The position numbers were made by a program, and so were the translations under genes. A stretch of DNA of 64,000 bases from Kineosporia rhizophila (GTDB lineage: Bacteria > Actinomycetota > Actinomycetes > Actinomycetales > Kineosporiaceae), in the NCBI RefSeq assembly GCF_021277265.1, contig NZ_JAJSOH010000001.1, positions 558,001 through 622,000 on the forward strand, read 5' to 3'. Of this stretch, positions 52,101-60,300 are shown piece after piece. Each line of letters begins with the position of its first letter. Positions within the stretch are counted from its first letter, which is position 1. The notes beneath the pieces were generated by a model, which saw nothing but the letters and a program-made list of their open reading frames with translations, was not told where the DNA came from and did no database searches.

Positions 52101-53890
52101 CCGGGGCGACCGGGGTCGAGTTCGGCGGCACGCCGGGCACGTCCTTCAACGTCAACGGCCCGGGCACCCAGATCACGGTGAACACCCCGGCCAAGGCCGC
52201 CGGCGTGGTCTCCGTGGTGATCACCAGCCCGAGCGGGAACAGCACCAGCACGTCGCTGTTCACCTATCTCCCGGTGAACCTCGGCCCGACCGTCACCACC
52301 ATGTCCCCGGCCGTCGGGCCGGTGGCCGGCGGCACCCAGGTCGCCGTCTACGGCACCGGTTTCCTCGGCGCCACCGGAGTGACCTTCGGGGGTACCGCGG
52401 GCGCCAACCTGACGGTGCTGAACAGCACCACGCTGCTGGTGGACGCTCCCGCCCACGCGGCCGGAGTGGTCGACGTCATCGTGACCACACTGGTCGGCAG
52501 CAGCACCGCCAACGACGGCTCGAAGTTCACCTACGTGGCCGCGAACAGCGTCCCCGTGGTCGACTCGATGACGCCGCGCAGCGGCCCGACCGTGGGCGGC
52601 ACCACGATCCTGTTCCGCGGCCTGGGGCTGCAGGGCGTCGACCGGGTGACCTTCGACGGCCAGGCGGCCACCGACCTGAACGTCGTCGACGACACCACGC
52701 TGTCGGTGCGGACGCCGGCCCACCCGGCCGGTGGGGTCGCCGTGGTGCTGCGCAACGCCAACGGCAGCAGCCGCAGCTATCTCTTCACCTACGTGCCGCT
52801 CTCCGGGCTGCCGACGGTGTCGAGCCTGACCCCGAACGTGGGCCCGGCCGCCGGTGGCACCGAGGTCACGATCATCGGCACCGGGTTCGACCAGAACACC
52901 ACCGTCTCCTTCGACGGGGCCGAGGGCACCGACCTGGAGCTCGGCCCGGACGTGGACGACCCGGCGACCGGGCTGGACACGGCCCGGTCGGCAGGCAGCC
53001 TGAAGCAGGCCACCCGGGACAAGGACATGCGGGTCCGGGCCTTCCGCCCGGCCCTGGCCGAGAAGGCCGTCGGCGAGTGGAAGGCCGCGGCGTCGAACAT
53101 GCTGCGGGTGACCACCCCGGCGCACCCGGGTGGGCCGACCACGGTGACGGTCACCAACTCGGCCGGCTCGATCAGCTTCGTCCAGTCGTTCACCTTCATC
53201 CCGGTGCTGGCGGCCACCGCCACGATCAACACCAACGTGGCGCTCGGGGCCAGCAAGCGGGTCACCCCGCAGGGCCCGTCGTACTCGGGCATCGAGGTCA
53301 CCAGCTGCAGCACGCCCGACGGTCTGGGCTCGGTGCGGATCGCGGACGACGGCCGGGCCTGCGTCTACCGCGCCGCCGACCGGGTCGGCAACGACCGGTT
53401 CGTGATGTCGGTGATCGACGACCTGAACCAGGTCTCGCAGCAGACCGTCAACGTCACGGTCGTCGCCGAAGGCGGCGGGGGCACCGGCGGAGGCGGCGGT
53501 AACGACACCGGCGGGGGCGGCGGCAACAGCGACGGCGGCGACGGTGACGGCGGCGGCACCGGCGGCGGGGGCGGCAACGACTCCGGCGAGGGTGACGGGG
53601 ACGGCACCGGGGGCAGCGGCGGCAACGACACCGGGGGCGGCCTGGCCTTCACCGGTACCCCGCTCCTGCTGGTGCCCGGCCTGGTCCTCGGTCTGGTCCT
53701 GGTGCTGATCGGTACCGGTCTGCTGGGCGCCGAGCGCTTCCGGATCCGCCGGGGCGGCAGCTACCGGCAGCCGACCACCGACGAGGACGGGCGGCAGCTG
53801 ATGCCGGCCGGTCTCTTCGGCCCCGACCCGGTCTCCCGCCCGGAGCCCGGCCAGGACAGCGATAAATCCTCACCTGACGACGCGGCGTAA
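49133..53890 (+). CDS. Giant sortase-anchored surface protein with about 12 TIG/IPT domains
   Basis: 1585 aa. Signal peptide (GVAQVVAGLLVAGGGLPAAAASASA). An N-terminal beta domain of about 200 residues resembles choice-of-anchor P proteins, with two Cys. About 12 TIG/IPT domains follow, each starting near P-x-V-x-x-(I/L)-x-P-x-x-GP-x-x-GGT-x-V-x-(I/L)-x-G-x-x-F. One Ig-like domain follows (VRIADDGRACVYRAADRVGN), then a Gly/Asp/Asn linker, the sorting motif LAFTG, a TM helix (LLLVPGLVLGLVLVLIGTG) and a 50-residue cytosolic tail. The ATG is chosen at the signal peptide. Probably an adhesin or stalk. A class E sortase gene follows by 36 bp. Confidence 0.85.
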   Translation: MRVLTRNSTNPGGGPLFGGPVRFRRRRGVAQVVAGLLVAGGGLPAAAASASAAPEAAVSSAVGKPSKDSEKDSKVSKKDIKAAADGSTAASSYGVFANVSLLGAVGIGTGQTPKSDWPAGPAQATTAKVAVTGLLSTGAVTTTAEGDDLKDTAKATSSVAGLGTGTGLQGLQAVTADVIGSSCLGDAGGVTATTTVTGLKLNGVLNTSVPANPAPNTVIDILGLGKLHLNEQTRTTTGGKTRLATNALRLQLLGGALSAVGQGDVIVGHTECLTTDAVTPTAGSLTPTSGPANGGTEVRITGSGFRGATGVRFGAKTAGFTIDSPTQITAIAPDGTGSVNVQVITPAGTGTASGQYTYVAAPAVTGVSPATGPPGGGTTVTISGSGFSSGSTVKFGTADATGVTVNSPTSITATAPAGTGSQFVTVTNSGGTSAQTNDAVFSYVGVPTVGSITPGRGPVAGGTAVSLSGTNFTNASVVLVDGTPVPTTYDSSTGLSFVTPQHAAGTATITVRTGSGGGAVAGTGSATFTYGSPTVSNLAPGNGSILGGTSVTVTGTNLDQVTSVDVGNAAGTITAQSNDGTSLTFTTPANLSVGTVTVTLNGPGSTTTNAGPFAYQLAGLPPIAVTMNPSTGPIAGGTPVTITSLNLVGTPIGVDFGGVPGTNFSWDGLTISVTSPQTTNPGDVGVAIRYSGGVTQSIVANTFTYTAAAASVGSLSPSAGPATGGTTVTVTGSGFTPSSIVFVDGMPVVTTFVNSTTVRFTSPLHAAGAAPITVRTGGVTSNAVNFTYAAVPLNVVALPLTGPTTGGTAVTLSGLGLGDVDSLVIGGNTVNAGSFTSQSSSQIVFATPAHAAGIVTVTLQGDFGTSLLPSLFVYAAAAPSITSVTPSSGPLQGGFDATLTGTGFDSTLAVLVGGLPATNISVNGAGTSATFRVPAGLVAGATSILVTTTGGTDTVPFTYTAFDGQITGISPLTGPTTGGTQVTITGTDFAGATGVEFGGTPGTSFNVNGPGTQITVNTPAKAAGVVSVVITSPSGNSTSTSLFTYLPVNLGPTVTTMSPAVGPVAGGTQVAVYGTGFLGATGVTFGGTAGANLTVLNSTTLLVDAPAHAAGVVDVIVTTLVGSSTANDGSKFTYVAANSVPVVDSMTPRSGPTVGGTTILFRGLGLQGVDRVTFDGQAATDLNVVDDTTLSVRTPAHPAGGVAVVLRNANGSSRSYLFTYVPLSGLPTVSSLTPNVGPAAGGTEVTIIGTGFDQNTTVSFDGAEGTDLELGPDVDDPATGLDTARSAGSLKQATRDKDMRVRAFRPALAEKAVGEWKAAASNMLRVTTPAHPGGPTTVTVTNSAGSISFVQSFTFIPVLAATATINTNVALGASKRVTPQGPSYSGIEVTSCSTPDGLGSVRIADDGRACVYRAADRVGNDRFVMSVIDDLNQVSQQTVNVTVVAEGGGGTGGGGGNDTGGGGGNSDGGDGDGGGTGGGGGNDSGEGDGDGTGGSGGNDTGGGLAFTGTPLLLVPGLVLGLVLVLIGTGLLGAERFRIRRGGSYRQPTTDEDGRQLMPAGLFGPDPVSRPEPGQDSDKSSPDDAA

Positions 53891-53926
53891 CCAGCCGCTG
53901 ACCAACAGATCCGAGAAGATGGAGGA

Positions 53927-54574
53927 GTGAAGTTCCTGAGGCGGGCCCGCGGATCGCGGGTCCGCCTCATCGGTTTGGTGACGCTGGTGGTCGGGGCCCT
54001 GCTCACGGCCGGTGTCGGAGGCGGCTGGTGGTGGACCAACCGACAGGCCCGCACCACCGCGCACAGCCTCGCCGACCGCGCGACCCAGGCGTTCACGTCC
54101 CCGGTCGAGAAGGGCACCGGTACCGCGGTGGTCCCGAAGGGAGTGGCCGGGCCGGTGGTGGCGGTGGTCAAGATCCCGAAACTGGGCGCGGACTGGCGGA
54201 TGCCGGTGGAGCAGGGCACCGGGACCGAGGTTCTACGGCAGGGCCTGGGCCTGTACGAGGGCAGTCCTGAGCCCGGCCGCCGCGGCAACGTGGGCATCGC
54301 CGGGCACCGCACCACCTGGGGTGCACCGTTCCGGGAGATCAACACGCTGGCCGACGGCGACCTGATCCGGGTCTGGACGGCCCGGGGCCGGTTCGACTAC
54401 GAGGTGGTCGGCGAGGGGGTCACCGATCCCGCGGACGTCTCGGTGATCCAGCAGCGCACGGCGAAGGGGCAGGCCATGCTCACGCTGACCACCTGCCACC
54501 CGGAGTTCTCGGCCACCGAGCGGCTCTACGTACACGCCGTACTGGTGGGCAGTCGGCCCGCAGCCCGGGCCTGA
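53927..54574 (+). CDS. Class E sortase
   Basis: 215-aa membrane cysteine transpeptidase. N-terminal TM (IGLVTLVVGALLTAGVGGGWWW). Catalytic triad: His127 in GIAGHRTTWGAPF, Cys190 in LTLTTCHPEFS, Arg199 in ATERLYVHAVL. The TLTTC box is class E, which prefers LAxTG over LPxTG and thereby matches LAFTG in the preceding protein. GTG start, GGAGGA immediately upstream. The pair looks like an anchoring module. Confidence 0.92.
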   Translation: MKFLRRARGSRVRLIGLVTLVVGALLTAGVGGGWWWTNRQARTTAHSLADRATQAFTSPVEKGTGTAVVPKGVAGPVVAVVKIPKLGADWRMPVEQGTGTEVLRQGLGLYEGSPEPGRRGNVGIAGHRTTWGAPFREINTLADGDLIRVWTARGRFDYEVVGEGVTDPADVSVIQQRTAKGQAMLTLTTCHPEFSATERLYVHAVLVGSRPAARA

Positions 54575-54587
54575 ACCCTCCGCCGGA

Positions 54588-54746
54588 TCAGCTGACCGTC
54601 GAGTCCGGAGCCGGGACGGAGGTTGCCGGGCCCGGGAGCTCGGCCGGCGTACTTCGGGGCATGAGCCCGTTCTCGGCCTTGGCCAGGCCGATGATCAGCA
54701 GGGTGAGCACGGGAAAGACCGCGATCGCGGCGATTACGACTGACAT
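54588..54746 (-). CDS. 52-aa single-TM protein of unknown function
   Basis: One helix, MSVVIAAIAVFPVLTLLIIG, then a polar, Pro/Ser-rich tail. The ATG at 54746 has GGAGG 6 bp upstream. It is convergent with the sortase, 13 bp away. I do not recognise the family. Longer frames upstream on this strand lack such a start. Confidence 0.6.
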   Translation of the reverse strand: MSVVIAAIAVFPVLTLLIIGLAKAENGLMPRSTPAELPGPATSVPAPDSTVS

Positions 54747-55257
54747 TCGGCACCTCCGCCGGAGGGCAGTGCGACTCACGAACAGAAACAGGTACAGCTG
54801 TCGGACACCTGGGGAACCGCACACGCCGGTGTGCGCGGACGTGCCCTGCCGAAGGCCGAACAGAGCATAGTTCGCCCCGTTTCGGGATGGATCGCGGCCC
54901 GCTGCAGACCAAAGTACGCCGCATCGGACGATCGGCACGTCTGGACGGTCGCTCACCGCGCGAACCTGCTGAAAGAACCGTGCCGCAGCGACTTTGACAG
55001 CTGATGGACACCAGGCAACCGGGCGGTGATACCTGGTCGCGGCACCGGCGGCGCAGATTCGCCCCTTCGGCACAGCGCCGAGGGGCCCGGCCCCGCCCCG
55101 CCGTCCCCCGATCGGCTCAAGTCCCGTACGGCCACCGCCGATGTGAGCATCAGCCACGGATGGCCGAACCGCGGGACCACGGATTCACGCTCACTCACGA
55201 GCGACGACCCGCCCCCTCACAGTCTCGTCGACTGCACTGCTGTCGGAGGTCGCCCCC
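54747..55257. other. Intergenic region upstream of flhA
   Basis: 511 bp without a credible gene; open frames on both strands lack ribosome sites. It contains the flhA promoter (55117-55144). On the minus strand TGAG-N15-GCCGATCG (54929-54955) is a weak FliA-like match 180 bp before the 52-aa gene. Confidence 0.45.
55117..55144 (+). promoter_or_regulatory. FliA-type promoter of flhA
   Basis: TCAA (55117-55120), 16-bp spacer, GCCGATGT (55137-55144). Leader of about 105 nt to the flhA GTG. Confidence 0.7.
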
Positions 55258-57336
55258 GTGCCGTCCAACCGGATGACCAAGATCGCCATCCCTGTGGCGA
55301 TCGTGATCGTCGTCCTCATGATGGTCGTGCCGCTGCCGGCCTTCCTCCTGGACATCCTGATCGCCCTGAACATCGGCATCAGCCTGGTCGTCCTGCTGGT
55401 CGCGCTGCAGGTGAAGCGCGTGCTGGACTTCGCCATCTTCCCCACCGTGGTGCTGGTGGCCACCATCTTCCGGCTGGCGCTGAACGTCAGCTCGACCCGG
55501 CTGGTGCTGCGCGACGGTTTCGCCGGTCACGTGATCGAGGCGTTCGGCCACATCGTGATCGGGTCCAACCTGATCATCGGTCTGGTCATCTTCGCGATCC
55601 TGATCATCATCCAGCTCACCGTGGTCACCAACGGTGCGGCCCGGGTCGCCGAGGTCGGCGCCCGGTTCACCCTCGACGCCATGCCGGGCAAGCAGATGGC
55701 GATCGACGCCGACCTGAACTCCGGCCTGATCGACGAGGACACCGCCCGCCAGCGACGCAAGGACGTGGCGGCCGAGGCGGACTTCTACGGGGCCATGGAC
55801 GGTGGCACCAAGTTCGTCAAGGGCGACGCCATGGCCGCGGTGATCATCACCCTGGTCAACCTGATCGGTGGCTTCGCGATCGGCATGCTGCAGCTGGGGA
55901 TGCCGGCCGGTGAGGCCGTCCAGAAGTACAGCCTCCTGACCGTCGGTGACGGCCTGGTCTCGCAGATCCCGGCGCTGCTGATGTCGGTGGCCACCGGCGT
56001 GATCGTGACCCGCTCGACCGGGGCCGGCGACGTCGGCAGCGACCTGATCGGGCAGCTCGGCCGCAACCGCCAGGCGCTGATGATCGGCGGTGGGTCGATG
56101 ATCGCCCTCTGCCTGATCCCGGGCATGCCCAAGCTGCCCTTCCTGATCGTCGGTGCGCTGGTGCTGCTGATGGCCTTCCGCGCCAACGACGACTCGATGA
56201 ACGACGAGGGCACCGACACCCCGGCCGCCTCCGGCGCCATCGCCATGCCCTCGGGCCAGGTCCCGCTGCCGGCCGGCGGCGGCACCGGCGACCCGGTCAC
56301 CGACTCGCTCCGGGTCGACCCGCTGGAACTGCTGCTCTCCCCCGACGCCGTCGACCTGGTCGACACCGCCCGCGGCGGGGACCTCCTCGACCGGGTCCGG
56401 GCCCTGCGCCGCAAGACCGCCCTCGACCTGGGCCTGGTCCTGCCGCCGGTGCGTACTCGGGACGGCGCGATGCTGGCGCCGGGCACCTACGAGATCCGGA
56501 TCGGCGGCAGCAGCGTGGCCACCGGCGAGGCCCCGCCCGGGCACCTGCTGGCGATCGGCGACTCGATGGACGGCCTGCCCGGACGGCACACCACCGAGCC
56601 GGTGTTCGGCCTGCCCGCGGTCTGGGTCCCGATCGAGTACCGCGCCTCGGCCGAGCTGGCCGGCGCCACCATCGTGGAACGCGCGGCCGTGGTCACCACC
56701 CACCTCGCCGAGATGGTCCGGCAGAACGCCTCCCGGCTGCTCAGCCTGGACGACACCCGGGACCTGCTCGAGGTGCTCAAGAACGACCGGCCCGCCGCGG
56801 TGGAGGAACTCGTGCCCGCCGTGCTGCCGCTCTCGGCGGTGCAGCGCCTGCTGCAGGGGCTGCTCGACGAGCAGGTCTCGATCCGCGACCTCGGCCGGGT
56901 GCTGGAGGGGGTGGGCCAGCGGGCCCGCACCTCGAACGACCCCGACGCCCTGCTCGAGGCCGCCCGGGCCGCCCTCGGCCCGGCCCTGGCCGTGCAGTAC
57001 GTCCGGGACGGCGTGCTGCGGGCGATCACCCTGGAACCGTCGGTCGAGACCTCGATCGGCGAGGCGCTGCGGGCCAGCGAGCAGGGTGTGGTGATCGCCC
57101 TCGACCCGGTCCAGGCCCAGCGCCTGGTCTCGGACATCTCGGCCCTCCAGACCGCGGCCGAGCAGCGCGGCGAACTGCCGGTGCTGCTGATCTCCGGCCC
57201 GTTGCGGCTGCCGATGCGGCGTCTGCTGCGCGGTTCGCTGCCCCAGCTTCCCGTCATCGCCTTCACCGAGGCGACCGGCATTCACCAGATCGAGACCGTC
57301 GGACAGGTGAGTAGTAGTCATGAATTTGCTTCTTGA
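55258..57336 (+). CDS. flhA: Flagellar export gate protein FlhA
   Basis: 692 aa, standard. N-terminal half has eight TMs (IAIPVAIVIVVLMMVVPLPA; ILIALNIGISLVVLLVALQV). The FHIPEP loop follows: ARVAEVGARFTLDAMPGKQM, DADLNSGLID, EADFYGAMDGGTKFVKGDA. The soluble C-terminal domain holds the chaperone docking region. GTG start with GGAGG 8 bp upstream. It overlaps the next gene by 17 bp. Confidence 0.96.
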   Translation: MPSNRMTKIAIPVAIVIVVLMMVVPLPAFLLDILIALNIGISLVVLLVALQVKRVLDFAIFPTVVLVATIFRLALNVSSTRLVLRDGFAGHVIEAFGHIVIGSNLIIGLVIFAILIIIQLTVVTNGAARVAEVGARFTLDAMPGKQMAIDADLNSGLIDEDTARQRRKDVAAEADFYGAMDGGTKFVKGDAMAAVIITLVNLIGGFAIGMLQLGMPAGEAVQKYSLLTVGDGLVSQIPALLMSVATGVIVTRSTGAGDVGSDLIGQLGRNRQALMIGGGSMIALCLIPGMPKLPFLIVGALVLLMAFRANDDSMNDEGTDTPAASGAIAMPSGQVPLPAGGGTGDPVTDSLRVDPLELLLSPDAVDLVDTARGGDLLDRVRALRRKTALDLGLVLPPVRTRDGAMLAPGTYEIRIGGSSVATGEAPPGHLLAIGDSMDGLPGRHTTEPVFGLPAVWVPIEYRASAELAGATIVERAAVVTTHLAEMVRQNASRLLSLDDTRDLLEVLKNDRPAAVEELVPAVLPLSAVQRLLQGLLDEQVSIRDLGRVLEGVGQRARTSNDPDALLEAARAALGPALAVQYVRDGVLRAITLEPSVETSIGEALRASEQGVVIALDPVQAQRLVSDISALQTAAEQRGELPVLLISGPLRLPMRRLLRGSLPQLPVIAFTEATGIHQIETVGQVSSSHEFAS

Positions 57337-60300
57337 AGGTGACGACCTCGAGGCCCTGCTGATCCGGGCACGCCGCGAGGGGGGCCCGTTCGCCCGGATC
57401 GTCCGGGCCGAGAAAGTGCGCCGGGGCGGTGTAATGGGGTTCTTCGCGAAGGAGGCCTTCGAGGTCGCCGTCGAGGTACCGGGCGGGCTGAACGCTCTGG
57501 ACGACGACGAGGAACTGGCGCTCCCGGCCTCCGCGACCCCTGCGGCCGCCGAAGCCCCCGCCGCTCGGCCTGCCACTCCCCGCGCAACTTCCCGCGCAAC
57601 TTCCCGGGCGACTTCACGGGCAGTGTCGGCGCGATCTGGCGCCCGGGGCCTGCGCTCGCTCACCCAGCGCGCCGGGAACAAGCGCACAGACGAGGACGAG
57701 CGCGGTTCGATCGAGCAGGCCGCCGCGCTGGCGATGGCCCGGCAGGCAGCGTTCGAGGCGGCCATGGCCTCCGACGAGCGTGCCCCCGTCCAGGACGCCC
57801 CTGGCCAGAATGCCCTCGGACAGGCGGATTCCCGCTCCCGCCGCGGGCCGTCATTCGACCCCTACGGGCAGGACGAGGTCCGCGAGACCCTGGACCTGGC
57901 CGCCATCCTCAACGCCGGCGGTTACCCCGGGGCTCGCCCCACGGTCAGCCCCGACGCCGTACGCAACCTCGGTGGCGGCCGCCCGGGCGACCCACGGATC
58001 CCAGCCGATTCGGGCCTCCCCCTGTCGATGCCCCTCCACCGCGCGGCTCAGGCTCAGCACGGGCCGGACAACATGGAGTGGGACGAGAGTGAGTGGGGAG
58101 AGTGGGACGGCTCAGTCGCGGAGCAGCAGGATTTCGAACAAAGGACGCTCGCGGAGACTGAGCGCGACGCGGACGCCCTGAACGTCCCTGAGGCCGTCCG
58201 TCAAGCTGCGGCACGCGTAGAGGCCGAGGAGGCCTCCCAGCAGGCCGCAGCACCCGCAGAGGCCGGCGAAGCTTTCCAGCACGCGGAGGCCGAGGAGACC
58301 ACCCAGCAGGCCACAGTCCAAGCGGAAGCCGAAGAGGCCGCCCAGCACGCCGCAGCCCAAGCAGAAGCCGAGGAAGCCACCCGTCAGGCTGCCCAGGAGG
58401 CCGAGGAGGAAGAGGCCGCTCGCCGGGTCGCAGCGGAACGTGAGGCCCGGATCGCGGCGCGGGCGGAGGAACTGCGGGCCGAGCGAGCAGCCAAGGCCGC
58501 CCGGACCACCAAGGCGAAGGCCAGGACCACCCGGGCCACCACTCGCAAGCAGGCGGCCAAGGCGAAGACCAGCACCGCTGAGCCCAGCCCTGAGCCCGAG
58601 CCCGGTGTCGAGCCCACCAAAGCAGAAACGCCCACCTCCGAGCTCGCTCTCCAGAACACCCCTGAGCCCGCCCCCGATCTCCCCCAGGAACCGGAGTCCG
58701 CCGACAACGTCACCGTCGTGGACACCGTCCCGAGCAAGGTCGCCGAGACCGCCAGCGAAGACGCCCACCCGGCCACCCCGATCATCCCGAACACAGCTGC
58801 AACCACCGAGACAGAACTCATCGACGGCGCCACCGTCGCCTCCTTCCACCCCGAGCCCACCCCAGCCGTCTCGAAGACTCCGACGATCGAGCTGCCGGCA
58901 ACCCCTGAGTCCGCCGACAGCGCCGCCCAGTCCGTCGCCGAAGATGCTCCGGCCGAGACCCCCGCACCGAAGACCCGGCGCCGCGCCCGCAAGGCGGCCC
59001 ATCGTGCACCGAAGGCGAAGAAGCCGGCCGACACACCCGCGGTCAAGCGGATCGAGATCCCCGAGCCTCCGGCTGAGGACATCAAGTCTCCCCTGCCCGC
59101 CTCCACCGACGACCTGGACTTCAGCGGGCTACGTCCCGCCTGGGCCCGCGGCCGGAGCCCACGCACCGAAGCCCCCCGGAAGCGGGCCATTCCGGCCGAT
59201 CTGGGACTCCCGGCCAGCCGCCGCAGTCCCCGCCCGACGCAGACGCCAGGCGCTCTGATGACCCACGCCCTCCCGGGCATCCGGGTGGAGATGTCCACGC
59301 AGACTCCGTCCGGGGGACAGCAGACCGAAGCCGACGGCCCGGGTCCGCTCAACAACGGTGAGGTTCCTTCCGATCCATCGACGGTGAGGGACATTCCGAA
59401 ACTTCTCCCGCTCCCGCCCAAGGCCCGCTCCGGCGGTGCCGGGCGCGACCAGGCGGGCGACTCCCCGGGGACGCCCTCAGACCCGCAGCCCGGCCAGGAA
59501 AAAGCCCAGGAGAACACCCAAGACGCCCAGTCGTCGGGCAGTGTTCCCATGGCGCCCGACCTCACGCCTGCGGCCTCCCCTGCGTCGAACGACATTTCCG
59601 GCACCTCGGATGCCGAGGCCGAACTGATCGCCAAGTGGGCCGACCCGACCGGGCCGAGCACACCCAGTACCGGCATGCCCAGCACGGGCACACCGAGTCT
59701 GGCCACCCCGAGCACAGGTACACCGGGTCTGGCTCCGAGCGATCCGCCGGCCGTGAGCGAGACCGAGGACGATGTGGTGTCGCGCTGGGCTGCCACCCCG
59801 CCGATTCCCTCGCCCTCCAAGGCGCCCGAAACACCCCAGAAAACGCCCAGCCTCGCACCCGTGACGGCCCCGATTCCCACCCTCCAGGCCATTGCTCCCG
59901 CATCGCCGACCGAGGCGCCCCAGCCGCTGCCCCCGGCCCAGCTCGAATCGGCCGATGGCCGTCCTCAGGGACCCGCGCAGAACCCAGGATTCGGACAGAA
60001 CCAGAGCCTTGGACAGGGTCAGACATCCGAGCAGAGCCAGGACCTCGGTCATATCGGAAGTTCGCTACAGTCAGAGGGTTCTGAGCAGCCGTTGAGTCTC
60101 GGCCAATCTGAGCCTTCTGGCCAATCTGAGAATTCGAGCCCATCTGCAAGTTTCGGCCAGTTCCCTGGCTTCGGCCAGACTGCGGGTTCCGGTCGGCCTG
60201 AAGATTCTGACCAGCCTGCGTCCGGAACAACCACTCAAACTCCCGCCCTGGCACCCCCCAGCGCCTTCGCCCCGAGCGAGCCCATCAACTCCAGCGCCGC

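Noticed and set aside
49130..53125. Minus-strand frame of 1331 codons opposite the TIG protein
   Set aside because: Arg/Gly/His-rich antisense of TIG repeats in GC-rich DNA, no start signals; the plus frame has a signal peptide, TIG domains and sorting signal.
54929..54955. Minus-strand TGAG-N15-GCCGATCG as a FliA promoter for the 52-aa gene
   Set aside because: The -35 matches poorly and it is 180 bp from the start; kept only as a note.
55195..57765. Minus-strand 856-codon frame opposite flhA
   Set aside because: Composition is antisense-like; flhA is unmistakable.
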